Shown here piece after piece: positions 25,893 to 34,063 of a DNA stretch of 64,000 nt (position 1 is the first letter of the stretch; each line of letters opens with the position of its first letter). A program made the translations under genes and the position numbers. Source of the DNA: Breznakibacter xylanolyticus. Its GTDB lineage: Bacteria > Bacteroidota > Bacteroidia > Bacteroidales > Marinilabiliaceae. The notes beneath the pieces were generated by a model. It saw only the letters and a list, made by a program, of their open reading frames with translations. It did no database searches and was not told the origin of the DNA. Where the stretch lies: contig NZ_QKZK01000013.1 in assembly GCF_003254275.1 (NCBI RefSeq), positions 887 through 64,886 of the forward strand, written 5' to 3'.

Positions 25893-26753
25893 TCAGCGTT
25901 TTTCTAGTTGTTGCATCAGGGTGATGCATTGGCGGGCTTCGGCCACGTCGTGCACCCTGAGAATTTTTGCTCCTTTGAGTAACGCCACGCTGTTAAGCGC
26001 CGTGGTGCCGTTGAGGGCATCGGCCGGAGTGATGTCCAGGGTTTTCCATATCATGCTTTTACGTGATAATCCGGCCAGCACGGGATAACCCAATCGGCAG
26101 AATTCATCCAGTCGGTTTAGTAGTTCAAAGTTTTGTTCTGTGTTTTTCGAGAACCCGAAACCGGGGTCAATGATAATGTCTCCAATGCCGGCATAGGTGA
26201 GTTTTTCGAGCTGGCGGGCAAAAAAGAGCATGATGTCGTTCATCAAATCTACGTAAGTGGTGTGTTGTTGCATGGTTTGAGGGCTTCCCTGCATGTGCAT
26301 GAGCACGTAAGCCACGTTTTGATGGGCAATGGCCGAAATCATGGCTTCATCGGCCATCCCGCCCGAAATGTCGTTGATAATGTTAACGCCGTAACGGTCG
26401 ATGGCGTATGTGGCCACTGCGCTACGGAAGGTGTCAATAGAAATGATGCAATCGGGGAAGTTCTCGCGAATGACCGACAGGGCTGTGTCGAGGCGGGCTA
26501 TTTCTTCTTCGACGGTGATGTCATCGGCACCCGGGCGTGATGAGTATGCCCCCACGTCAATGATGTCGGCACCCTGATGGAGCATCTCCCGGACCCGCTC
26601 CACGATGTCGTGTTGTTGATTCACCCGGCTGGGGGCATGAAACGAGTCGGGGGTAATGTTGACGATTCCCATCACCAATGGCGTTGATAAATCGAGCAAA
26701 GTACCGCCGGCATTGAGGGTGGATATGGGGGGGATGTGTTGTGTTTGCGTCAT
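25893..26753 (-). CDS. folP: dihydropteroate synthase
   Basis: 286 residues, full length. Signature motifs of the TIM barrel are VMGIVNITPDSF near the N-terminus, GADIIDVGAYSSRPGA, and FPVLAGLSRKSM-like (YPVLAGLSRKSMI) in the second half. DPGFGFSKNTEQN carries the pterin-binding loop. It condenses p-aminobenzoate with dihydropterin pyrophosphate in folate synthesis and is the sulfonamide target. First gene of a minus-strand operon with cdaA, divergent from the hybrid sensor gene. Confidence 0.95.
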   Translation of the reverse strand: MTQTQHIPPISTLNAGGTLLDLSTPLVMGIVNITPDSFHAPSRVNQQHDIVERVREMLHQGADIIDVGAYSSRPGADDITVEEEIARLDTALSVIRENFPDCIISIDTFRSAVATYAIDRYGVNIINDISGGMADEAMISAIAHQNVAYVLMHMQGSPQTMQQHTTYVDLMNDIMLFFARQLEKLTYAGIGDIIIDPGFGFSKNTEQNFELLNRLDEFCRLGYPVLAGLSRKSMIWKTLDITPADALNGTTALNSVALLKGAKILRVHDVAEARQCITLMQQLEKR

Positions 26754-26807
26754 GACGTAATTTTAACCTTTCGAAATTAATGAAATTCTTAAAATTTCCC
26801 TGAATGA

Positions 26808-26837
26808 TTGGCTTTCGATGTTGATTGTGTATATTTG
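26808..26837 (+). promoter_or_regulatory. complete Bacteroidota promoter of the hybrid sensor gene
   Basis: TTG at 26808-26810 (-33) and TATATTTG at 26830-26837 (-7), with a 19-nt spacer, fit the Bacteroidota consensus. The start codon at 26860 implies a leader of about 15 nt. Confidence 0.7.
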
Positions 26838-26859
26838 AAAAAATTTGTTAAAGAGAGAT

Positions 26860-29800
26860 ATGAGGCTGTTACATCTTGCGATATCATTGATTTTGATGTC
26901 ATCGGGAGTTTGGTCCCAAACCACCCATTATAAATTTCGGCGTTTAGACACATCGCGGGGTTTGTCGAATAACCAAATCCAGAACGTATTTGTCGATAGC
27001 CGCGGCTTTGCGTGGTTTTCGTCGGTGTCGGGATTGAACCGTTTTGATGGTTACAACGTGAAGGTGTTTCGTCATAATCCCGACGATTCGCTGAGTATTC
27101 CCTATCATTCAGTTACCCGAATTTATGAGGATTATAAGGGGTATTTGTGGACGTTTAGTTTCAATAACGAATTGGCCATTTATAATCCTCACCGTGAGAC
27201 TTTTGGTTTGGATGATGAAGTTTTTCGTCAAGCTGAGCCGGTGTCGAAAAACTACATCTCAGAACTGTTGTTGGATGGCGATTCAATGCAGTGGATCAGT
27301 AATCTACAGTTTGGGGTGTATCGTTACAATCCGCGCAATGGCAAGGTCGACCATCTGGTGCATCGCGAAGGAGACGCATCTACTCTGCGTACCGATCGCA
27401 TTGTGCACATGGCTTTAGATTCAAAAGGATTTTTGTGGACACTCAACCGTGATGCTTTGCTCGAAAAAATTGACCGTCGCACACTTAAGGTTGTTGATCG
27501 CATTCAGTTGGTGATTCCTGTGACATCCGAGGAAGAGCAATGGTATCAAATGTTCATTGATAGTGATGACGACTTTTGGGTATATTCCGACAACAATGCG
27601 TTGGGGTTGTTTCATTATAGCCTTCAGGAGCGTAAGCAATATGCGTTTCATTTGCAATCGGTGACAGGACGGCTAAGTAGTAATTTTATTGCCGGCGTGG
27701 TGCAGGATAAGCATGGCATGATTTGGGTGGGAACCGACCATGGTGGCATCAATTTGATGAATAAACGCGATTTTTCGGTGCGTGTGCTTCGCAACGAGCC
27801 GGGCGACCCTTACAGCTTGTCACAAAATAGCGTAAAAAACCTTTTTCAGGATCGTACGGGTGCCATCTGGGTGGGAACTTATAAAAACGGCGTGTGTTAC
27901 TATCATCCTGGCTTGTTTCAGTTTGGCTTGTTTCAATATAATCCTTTTAAACCTGCTGGTTTGCCTTCGAATGATATTGATTGCTTTGCCGAAGATCCCG
28001 CCGGTAACCTGTGGATTGGAACCAACGGCAACGGATTAATTTACCACGATCGTCAGTCGGGTACTTATCGCACGTTTCGTCACAATCCTTCCGATCCCCA
28101 AGGCTTGAGTAATGATGTCATTGTGTGCATGAGTGCCGATCATCAGGGGCGCTTGTGGGCAGGCACTTATTTGGGGGGGGTAAATATGTATGATGGCAAA
28201 CGGTTTAATGTGTTTCGACACGATCCCTCCGATCCCCGTACCATTGCCGATGATCGCATCTGGCAAATCATTGAGGATTCGCAAAAGCGCATGTGGTTTG
28301 GAACCCTTGGTGGTGGTTTGGATATGTATGATGTGCGTGAAAACAGGTTTCTGCATTATCGAAGCGGTGACTTAAATTCGATTTCATCCGATTTTGTGCT
28401 GGCATTGGCCGAAGAACCCGGGGGTAAACTGTGGGTGGGAACCTCGTCGGGGCTCGATGTGCTGGATTTTAAAGGTGGCCGCTTTAATCATTTTGCCAAT
28501 GATGTCGATCGACCCGGAACATTGAGCAATAATCTGGTGTTAAGTGTGTTGTGTGACAAGCGTGGCTGGATCTGGGTGGGAACCCGAAGCGGCTTGAACT
28601 GTTATGACAAGGAGAGTGGTAATTTTCGTGTGCTGCGCACCGATGATGGCTTGCCCGACAATAGCATTATTTCGTTGCAGGAAGATGACCAGGGTAACAT
28701 CTGGATGAGCACCCTCAATGGGCTGGCCTGTGTGCGGATGGTGAACGCGACCTCGCCGTTGACCTTTGAATATGTCATTAAGACTTACGATTTGATGGAT
28801 GGCCTTCAGGGGATGGAGTTTAATGAACATGCATCGTATAAAACACATCGGGGGGAGTTGTTGTTTGGGGGTGTCAATGGGTTTAACCTGTTTGTGCCAT
28901 CACATATTGTCGATGTGGACGATCCCACCTCGGTGATTCTAACTGACTTTAAACTTCAGAACCGTAGTGTCAGGGTCGGCGAAGCCGTTGACGGGCGAGT
29001 GGTGCTCACTTCTGCCATTGGCTCCATGAGCGAAATACATTTAAAGCATTTTCAAAACGTCTTTTCTTTTGAGTTCTCGGCTCTCAACCATCTTTATCCC
29101 GACAAAGTTACTTATCGATATCAGTTGGAGGGATTTAATGAGCATTGGATCATGACCGACGCTCATAACCGAATTGCGACTTATACCAACCTCAATCCCG
29201 GCGAATATGTGTTGCGTGTCGCCGCAGCTGGCAATGATGGTCGCTGGGGGGAGGCTTTTGAACTTCGCATTCTCATCATTCCTCCGTTTTATGCGACTAA
29301 GGTTGCGTTTGTTATTTATTTTCTGTTGCTATTGGGAATGATTGTGTTGTGGGCCACCATCATTCGTCGTCGTGAGCACCTCAAGTATTTGCGTAAGCAG
29401 GAACGTGTTGAGCATCAGCGGATGCATGAGCTGGATGCCATGAAAATACGTTTCTTTACCAACGTGAGCCATGAATTTCGCACGCCGTTGACGCTCATTC
29501 TCACGCCTTTGGATAAGCTGATGCAGTTGGCACCTACCGAGGAGATGCGGGTGCAGTTGCAAATGATTCAGCGCAATGGCAAGCGTCTGCTGAATTTGGT
29601 AAATCAGTTGCTCGATTTTCGTAAAATGGAGGTGCAGAGCATTGCGTTGAATCCCTCGTACGGTAACATTGTGCGTTTTATGAAGGATACGGCCGATTCG
29701 TTTAACGACCTCTCGGAGTCAAAAAACATCTCTTATCAATTTAGGAGCAATGTCGATTCGTTTTTCATGTGGTTCGACCACGATAAAATGGAGAAAGTGC

Positions 29801-31047
29801 TGTTTAACCTGATGTCGAACGCTTTTAAGTTTACTCCCTCTGGTGGTGCTATTACTGTGTCGCTCAATGTCATTGCGGGTGATGGAAGAGGTGTTGCTGT
29901 AGTAGGTGCTGATTGTGTAGAGTTGCGGGTGAGCGATACCGGTATTGGCATTGCCCCTGATAAGCTTGAGAGGGTGTTCGATCGGTTCTTTCAGAACGAG
30001 GGTAACGGGGCGCTCACCAATCAGGGCAGTGGCATTGGTTTGGCGCTAACGCAGGAGTTTGTGCGCTTGCACAAAGGCGTTGTCTCGGTCGAAAGTGAGG
30101 TGGATTTGGGGAGTTCATTCATTGTTCAAATTCCAGTTGTGGGGGATGCCACTCATAAGCCTGTTGATGTTGATGGGGTTGTGACGGTTGATAATAAACA
30201 GGTTGATGCATTGCCCGGCCAAGTGTCTGATAATGCGGGGAATGCAGAAAATGAAGACAAGCCTTTGGTGCTGATTGTCGAAGATAATGAAGATTTGCGT
30301 TTTTACCTCAAGGAGAATCTTCGGATGCAGTATCGCATTGTAGAAGCCGCCGACGGGATGGATGGCTGGCAAAAAGTGCAGGCATTGCAGCCCACGCTGG
30401 TCGTCACGGACGTGATGATGCCCGTGATGGATGGCTTGGAGCTCTCGCGTAAAATGAAGCAGGATGCCCAAACATCGCACATTCCTGTGATTATTCTTAC
30501 GGCACGCAACACCCACGAGCAAAAGATTGAAGGCTTGGAGACCGGAGCTGACGACTATTTGACCAAGCCATTCAGTTACGAGATTTTGGAGCTCAAGATC
30601 AAGAAACTTATAGCCAGTCGTCAGGAGCTGCACAAAACGCTTAACCTGCAATACGAAATCAAACCGGGGGAAATTGGCATCACATCCATGGATGAAAAGT
30701 TCATTCAGCGGGCGCTCGATCTGGTGGAAAAGAACATCTCGAACACCGATTTTTCGGTCGAGAAGATGAGTCGCGAAATGGGGGTGAGCCGCGGACATCT
30801 GTACAATAAAACCATGGCGTTGACGGGCAAAACGCCCATCGAGTTTATCCGTATCATGCGATTGAAACGTGCTGCTCAGTTGTTGGCCAAGAGCCAGATG
30901 ACGGTGGCCGAAATCGCTTATGAAGTAGGTTTCAACGATCCCAAATATTTCTCAAAGTATTTTAAAGATGAATTTGGAATGTCTCCCTCGGAATATGCTA
31001 AAAAGATGATGGGGAAAGGCGCCGCAGAGACGAACAATGATGTTTGA
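26860..31047 (+). CDS. hybrid two-component system sensor-regulator (HTCS)
   Basis: 1395 residues from ATG 26860; an in-frame TTG 15 nt upstream is less likely. A signal peptide (about 1-20) leads a periplasmic Reg_prop double beta-propeller (about 25-690, repeated D-x-x-G-x-x-W-x-G motifs) and a Y_Y_Y domain (about 733-805). A single membrane helix follows (about 815-836). Next come the histidine kinase with His871 in NVSHEFRTP and ATPase boxes DTGIGIAP and GSGIGLALT, a receiver domain with Asp1184 in VVTDVMMP, and an AraC-type DNA-binding domain (about 1296-1390). HTCS proteins bind a saccharide in the periplasm and directly activate hydrolase genes. The enzyme cluster starting 3 kb downstream is the obvious candidate target. 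Confidence 0.95.
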   Translation: MRLLHLAISLILMSSGVWSQTTHYKFRRLDTSRGLSNNQIQNVFVDSRGFAWFSSVSGLNRFDGYNVKVFRHNPDDSLSIPYHSVTRIYEDYKGYLWTFSFNNELAIYNPHRETFGLDDEVFRQAEPVSKNYISELLLDGDSMQWISNLQFGVYRYNPRNGKVDHLVHREGDASTLRTDRIVHMALDSKGFLWTLNRDALLEKIDRRTLKVVDRIQLVIPVTSEEEQWYQMFIDSDDDFWVYSDNNALGLFHYSLQERKQYAFHLQSVTGRLSSNFIAGVVQDKHGMIWVGTDHGGINLMNKRDFSVRVLRNEPGDPYSLSQNSVKNLFQDRTGAIWVGTYKNGVCYYHPGLFQFGLFQYNPFKPAGLPSNDIDCFAEDPAGNLWIGTNGNGLIYHDRQSGTYRTFRHNPSDPQGLSNDVIVCMSADHQGRLWAGTYLGGVNMYDGKRFNVFRHDPSDPRTIADDRIWQIIEDSQKRMWFGTLGGGLDMYDVRENRFLHYRSGDLNSISSDFVLALAEEPGGKLWVGTSSGLDVLDFKGGRFNHFANDVDRPGTLSNNLVLSVLCDKRGWIWVGTRSGLNCYDKESGNFRVLRTDDGLPDNSIISLQEDDQGNIWMSTLNGLACVRMVNATSPLTFEYVIKTYDLMDGLQGMEFNEHASYKTHRGELLFGGVNGFNLFVPSHIVDVDDPTSVILTDFKLQNRSVRVGEAVDGRVVLTSAIGSMSEIHLKHFQNVFSFEFSALNHLYPDKVTYRYQLEGFNEHWIMTDAHNRIATYTNLNPGEYVLRVAAAGNDGRWGEAFELRILIIPPFYATKVAFVIYFLLLLGMIVLWATIIRRREHLKYLRKQERVEHQRMHELDAMKIRFFTNVSHEFRTPLTLILTPLDKLMQLAPTEEMRVQLQMIQRNGKRLLNLVNQLLDFRKMEVQSIALNPSYGNIVRFMKDTADSFNDLSESKNISYQFRSNVDSFFMWFDHDKMEKVLFNLMSNAFKFTPSGGAITVSLNVIAGDGRGVAVVGADCVELRVSDTGIGIAPDKLERVFDRFFQNEGNGALTNQGSGIGLALTQEFVRLHKGVVSVESEVDLGSSFIVQIPVVGDATHKPVDVDGVVTVDNKQVDALPGQVSDNAGNAENEDKPLVLIVEDNEDLRFYLKENLRMQYRIVEAADGMDGWQKVQALQPTLVVTDVMMPVMDGLELSRKMKQDAQTSHIPVIILTARNTHEQKIEGLETGADDYLTKPFSYEILELKIKKLIASRQELHKTLNLQYEIKPGEIGITSMDEKFIQRALDLVEKNISNTDFSVEKMSREMGVSRGHLYNKTMALTGKTPIEFIRIMRLKRAAQLLAKSQMTVAEIAYEVGFNDPKYFSKYFKDEFGMSPSEYAKKMMGKGAAETNNDV

Positions 31048-31068
31048 TGGGATGGATGCGGATATTTC

Positions 31069-31106
31069 AACCCCCGAAGGTTTTATAACCTTCGGGGGTT
31101 ATTTTT
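31069..31106 (+). terminator. Rho-independent terminator of the hybrid sensor gene
   Basis: Perfect 14-bp stem AACCCCCGAAGGTT / AACCTTCGGGGGTT (31069-31082 and 31087-31100), loop TTAT, followed by a T-rich tail. Confidence 0.9.
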
Positions 31107-31173
31107 ATAAGGTTGAATATTTTTTGATGTTTTTTTGTGTTGAAGATGTTGCATGATTGGGAGAAAAGATTTT

Positions 31174-31196
31174 ACTTTGTGATTCAAAGTTCTTTT
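31174..31196 (+). promoter_or_regulatory. operator-like inverted repeat, copy 1, overlapping a -7-like element
   Basis: ACTTTG-TGATT-CAAAGT (31174-31190) followed by TCTTTT, ending just before the ATG at 31200. The TTACTTTG within it resembles a -7 element, so a bound protein would block transcription. A second copy lies at 32314-32336 before creD. Confidence 0.6.
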
Positions 31197-31199
31197 AGA

Positions 31200-31838
31200 A
31201 TGAATCAAACCATATCACCTACCGAAGAGTTGAAGCGTATCCGCGAGATGATGGAGGCTTCGTCGAAGTTTATTTCGTTGAGCGGCCTGTCGGGCATGGC
31301 CGTTGGGCTGTGCGCGATGGCAGGCGCCCTGGTTGCACATTGGGTTTTGCTCGATGGCGGACAAGTGCATTACGATGAGTATCTCAACACGTTGGGGCGT
31401 GGCGCATCGGTGCGATGGGCTTTGGTGGCCGATGCGTTGGTGGTGTTGGTAGCGGCTTTGGTATCGGCATGGTACCTGAGTTACCGCAAAGCTCGGAAGT
31501 TAGGATTGGCATTTTGGACGCCGTCGGCCCGACGAATGGTTGTGAGTTTGATGGTTGTGTTGGGCACCGGGGGGATGTTTTGTCTCATTATGTTATTTCA
31601 AGGCTACTTCAAGTTGGTTGCCGCATCGATGTTGATATTTTATGGCTTGGCGTTGTTGCATGCATCTAAATATTCGAAGCACGATATTGCTTCGCTGGCT
31701 TATGTGGAAATTAGCCTGGGGCTTTTGGCGGCTGTGCTATTGAATTATGGGTTGCTGTTATGGACAGTGGGATTTGGTTTGGTGCATGTGGTATATGGTG
31801 TGGTGATGTATTGGAAGTACGATCGGGTGTCGGCTTAA
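31200..31838 (+). CDS. hypothetical membrane protein of the regulator-CreD unit
   Basis: 212 residues from ATG 31200. An upstream in-frame TTG would place the operator inside the gene. A short charged N-terminus (TEELKRIREMMEASSKF) precedes about six transmembrane helices. No catalytic motif. It is followed 21 nt later by a winged-helix regulator and then by creD. This three-gene order recurs in Bacteroidota as far as I know, suggesting a shared envelope-related role. Function unknown. Confidence 0.75.
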   Translation: MNQTISPTEELKRIREMMEASSKFISLSGLSGMAVGLCAMAGALVAHWVLLDGGQVHYDEYLNTLGRGASVRWALVADALVVLVAALVSAWYLSYRKARKLGLAFWTPSARRMVVSLMVVLGTGGMFCLIMLFQGYFKLVAASMLIFYGLALLHASKYSKHDIASLAYVEISLGLLAAVLLNYGLLLWTVGFGLVHVVYGVVMYWKYDRVSA

Positions 31839-31859
31839 GGTGAATAAAGATGGCTGAGT

Positions 31860-32165
31860 ATGGTGAATTTAATTGATGGGTTAAACAAGCATTTCGACAA
31901 TCGGGTGCGATTGGGGATGATGAGTGCCCTGATGGTGAACGACAGCCTTGAGTTTAACGTGTTGAAGGAGTTGTTGGGGGTGACGGACGGCAATTTGGCC
32001 AGCCATGTCAAGGCTTTGGAGGCTGCAGGTTTGGTGAGTGTGGTGAAACAGTTTGTGGGTCGTAAACCCAACACGTCGTTTGTGATGACGGATGAGGGAC
32101 GGCGTCAGTTTGAGGCGCATCTGGCGGCTTTAGAGAAGTTGCTGAGGGCTTCGGGTGGTAAGTGA
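31860..32165 (+). CDS. winged-helix transcriptional regulator
   Basis: 101 residues, single domain. The order is helix (HFDNRVRLGMMSALM), recognition unit (KELLGVTDGNLASHVKALEAAGLV), then the wing (VKQFVGRKPNTSFVMTDEGRRQFEAHL). This is the compact MarR/ArsR-like winged-helix type (HTH_34/PF13601-like). It is likely to bind the CTTTG-N5-CAAAG boxes in front of the preceding gene and of creD, which is inference from position. No ligand or metal motif visible. Confidence 0.85.
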   Translation: MVNLIDGLNKHFDNRVRLGMMSALMVNDSLEFNVLKELLGVTDGNLASHVKALEAAGLVSVVKQFVGRKPNTSFVMTDEGRRQFEAHLAALEKLLRASGGK

Positions 32166-32170
32166 AGGGC

Positions 32171-32262
32171 TTCGGGATGTGCGCGCGTGAGGGATAGGAG
32201 TGGAAAGCCCGCAGCACAGCGAGGACTTGGAGCGGATAGCCCGACCCGTAGGGGCACGCCCT
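32171..32262 (+). ncRNA. candidate structured RNA or repeated intergenic element
   Basis: GC-rich non-coding block directly after the regulator gene. Two related half-motifs stand in tandem: GGATAGGAGTGGAAAGCCCG (32192-32211) and GACTTGGAGCGGATAGCCCG (from 32224), then ACCCGTAGGGGCACGCCC. I recall very similar blocks between genes of other Bacteroidota but know no assigned function. It could be an RNA, a repeat or a transcript-processing element. Confidence 0.4.
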
Positions 32263-32313
32263 AATGATGATGGATTGACAGCGTTTGTGAGAGCGCTTTT
32301 TTTTGATGTTTAC

Positions 32314-32336
32314 GCTTTGAAATGCAAAGTACTTTT
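32314..32336 (+). promoter_or_regulatory. operator-like inverted repeat, copy 2, upstream of creD
   Basis: GCTTTG-AAATG-CAAAGT (32314-32330) followed by ACTTTT, 18 nt before the creD ATG. It aligns with the copy at 31174-31196 over both arms and the trailing CTTTT. Confidence 0.6.
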
Positions 32337-32354
32337 ATGTCTTAATTTTAAAAA

Positions 32355-33671
32355 ATGGAGAAAATGGAAAATCAAATGAATGGAAGTGGTCATTGGACTG
32401 AGGGGATGACTTTTAAGATGGGATTGGTGACGGTGATGGCATTGTTGCTGTTGATTCCGTTGGCGATGATAAAGCGGGTGATTGGTGAGCGGGAGGAGAC
32501 GTCGCAGCGCACGGAGAATGAGGTGTCGGCGCAGTGGGGCAATGCCCAAACGCTGGTGGGGCCGGTGTTGAACTTCCCGGTGGAGGTGCGGGGGGTGTTA
32601 CAAAACGGTCAGATAGAGGTGAGCCATACGTGGCTGCACGTGATGCCCGAGGAGCTGAAGGTGGCCGTGCAATTGGAGCCGGAGGTGCGTTACCGTGGCA
32701 TTTACAAGACGGCGGTGTACAATTCGACATCGGTAACCGAGGGTGCGTTTGTGCTTCCCGACGATATGACGGGGGTGCCGGGTGAGATAGATTGGGGGAA
32801 GGCTTACCTGACGTTTGGAGTGGGCGACAATCGGGGCATTCGGGGTGAAGTGACCGTTTTGTGGGACGGGGTAAAGCTGCCCACGCAGTCGGGATTGGTG
32901 AGTAATGACATTGCTTCGAGCGGGTTTAGTGTGAGATTGCCGGCGTGTAAGGATTGCGTGGGCAAGCGGATGGCGTTTCGCATTGAGATGGAGCTGAGTG
33001 GCTCGCAGGGGTTGTCGGTGTTGCCGCTGGGGCAAAACACGAGCATTGAAATAGCTTCGACGTGGACCGATCCCAGTTTTACAGGGTCGCTGTTGCCTCA
33101 GCGGCGCGAAATTAGTGAAAAGGGCTTTAAGGCTCAGTGGACGTTGACGCATCTCAATCGCAATTTTCCGCAATACTGGACGGGGCGCAAGTTTGATGTG
33201 GGTGAACATCAGTTGGGTGTGAGTTTGTTTTTACCGGTAAATCATTATCAAAAATCATTTCGTTCGGCTAAGTATGGCATTTTGTTTATTTCGCTTACCA
33301 TGTTGGTGTTTCTGTTTATGGAACTCACTAAAAAGAAACGGGTCCACCTTTTTCAGTATCTGCTGGTGGGCCTGGCGTTGGTTCTGTTTTTTTCGGTGCT
33401 CACGGCGTTGAGTGAGCATGTGGGATTTAATGTGGCTTATTGGGTGGCGGCTGCGGCCATTGTGGGGATGATTGGATTTTACTCGTTTGGCATTCTGCAC
33501 GATCGGGTGCTTGCCGGATGGGTGGTGGGTTTGCTGGTGGTGCTGTACGGCTTTTTGTTTGTGTTGTTGCAGCTCAACGATTTTGCCTTTCTGGCAGGTA
33601 ATATTGGCCTGATTGTGGTGTTGGGCATTGTGATGAAGGCCTCGCTGAAGCTCAAAGGTGAAGAGGAGTGA
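32355..33671 (+). CDS. creD: cell envelope integrity protein CreD
   Basis: 438 residues. One helix at about 20-40 (GLVTVMALLLLIPLAMI) is followed by a large extracytoplasmic domain (about 45-290) and five or six C-terminal helices (about 300-430). CreD family blocks are visible: GPVLNFPVEV, YRGIYKTAVYNSTS, FKAQWTLTHLNRNFPQYW and the first C-terminal helix segment KYGILFISLTMLVFLFMEL. It is an inner-membrane protein linked to envelope homeostasis, and its biochemical action is not known. Third gene of the unit with its own operator copy. Confidence 0.92.
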   Translation: MEKMENQMNGSGHWTEGMTFKMGLVTVMALLLLIPLAMIKRVIGEREETSQRTENEVSAQWGNAQTLVGPVLNFPVEVRGVLQNGQIEVSHTWLHVMPEELKVAVQLEPEVRYRGIYKTAVYNSTSVTEGAFVLPDDMTGVPGEIDWGKAYLTFGVGDNRGIRGEVTVLWDGVKLPTQSGLVSNDIASSGFSVRLPACKDCVGKRMAFRIEMELSGSQGLSVLPLGQNTSIEIASTWTDPSFTGSLLPQRREISEKGFKAQWTLTHLNRNFPQYWTGRKFDVGEHQLGVSLFLPVNHYQKSFRSAKYGILFISLTMLVFLFMELTKKKRVHLFQYLLVGLALVLFFSVLTALSEHVGFNVAYWVAAAAIVGMIGFYSFGILHDRVLAGWVVGLLVVLYGFLFVLLQLNDFAFLAGNIGLIVVLGIVMKASLKLKGEEE

Positions 33672-34063
33672 TGGGTGTGGCGTGTGATTGAAAAATCTCT
33701 GCGGTGTAAGCTGTGGGGATTTTTTTGTTTTGGGGATGGTGTGATGTGCAGATTATGAGATGGATAATGATGTTGTTTTATGGTTTGTATCAGTTTCTGA
33801 TTGATTTGTACAGGTGTTGGTGATTAATAAATGTTAATTTCATGTTTTCTTTTTTGCGGAAATGTTCGGTTGTGGATTGGGTGTGTAAGTGATTGGATGT
33901 GTGTTGTGTGATGGATTTTTGAGGACAAATGTCACCCCTTGGGAAGACAATCGGGTGTAGGGTTTGAACAATTCAGGCATCGATCAGAAACATTTCGGGC
34001 GGAATGGCTTGTGGTGTTAAAATATCTTTGCAATTGTACATCAATCCATAAAATAAGTAAACC
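33672..34063. other. intergenic region between creD and the carbohydrate enzyme cluster
   Basis: A weak hairpin with a T-run (AAAAATC at 33692-33698 with GATTTTT at 33719-33725) may terminate creD. The rest is AT/TG-rich with a -7 element at 34023. No gene seen. Confidence 0.45.
34023..34030 (+). promoter_or_regulatory. Bacteroidota -7 promoter element (TATCTTTG) before the first GH31 gene
   Basis: Exact TAnnTTTG match, 34 nt before ATG 34064. No convincing -33 element at usual spacing. Confidence 0.5.
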
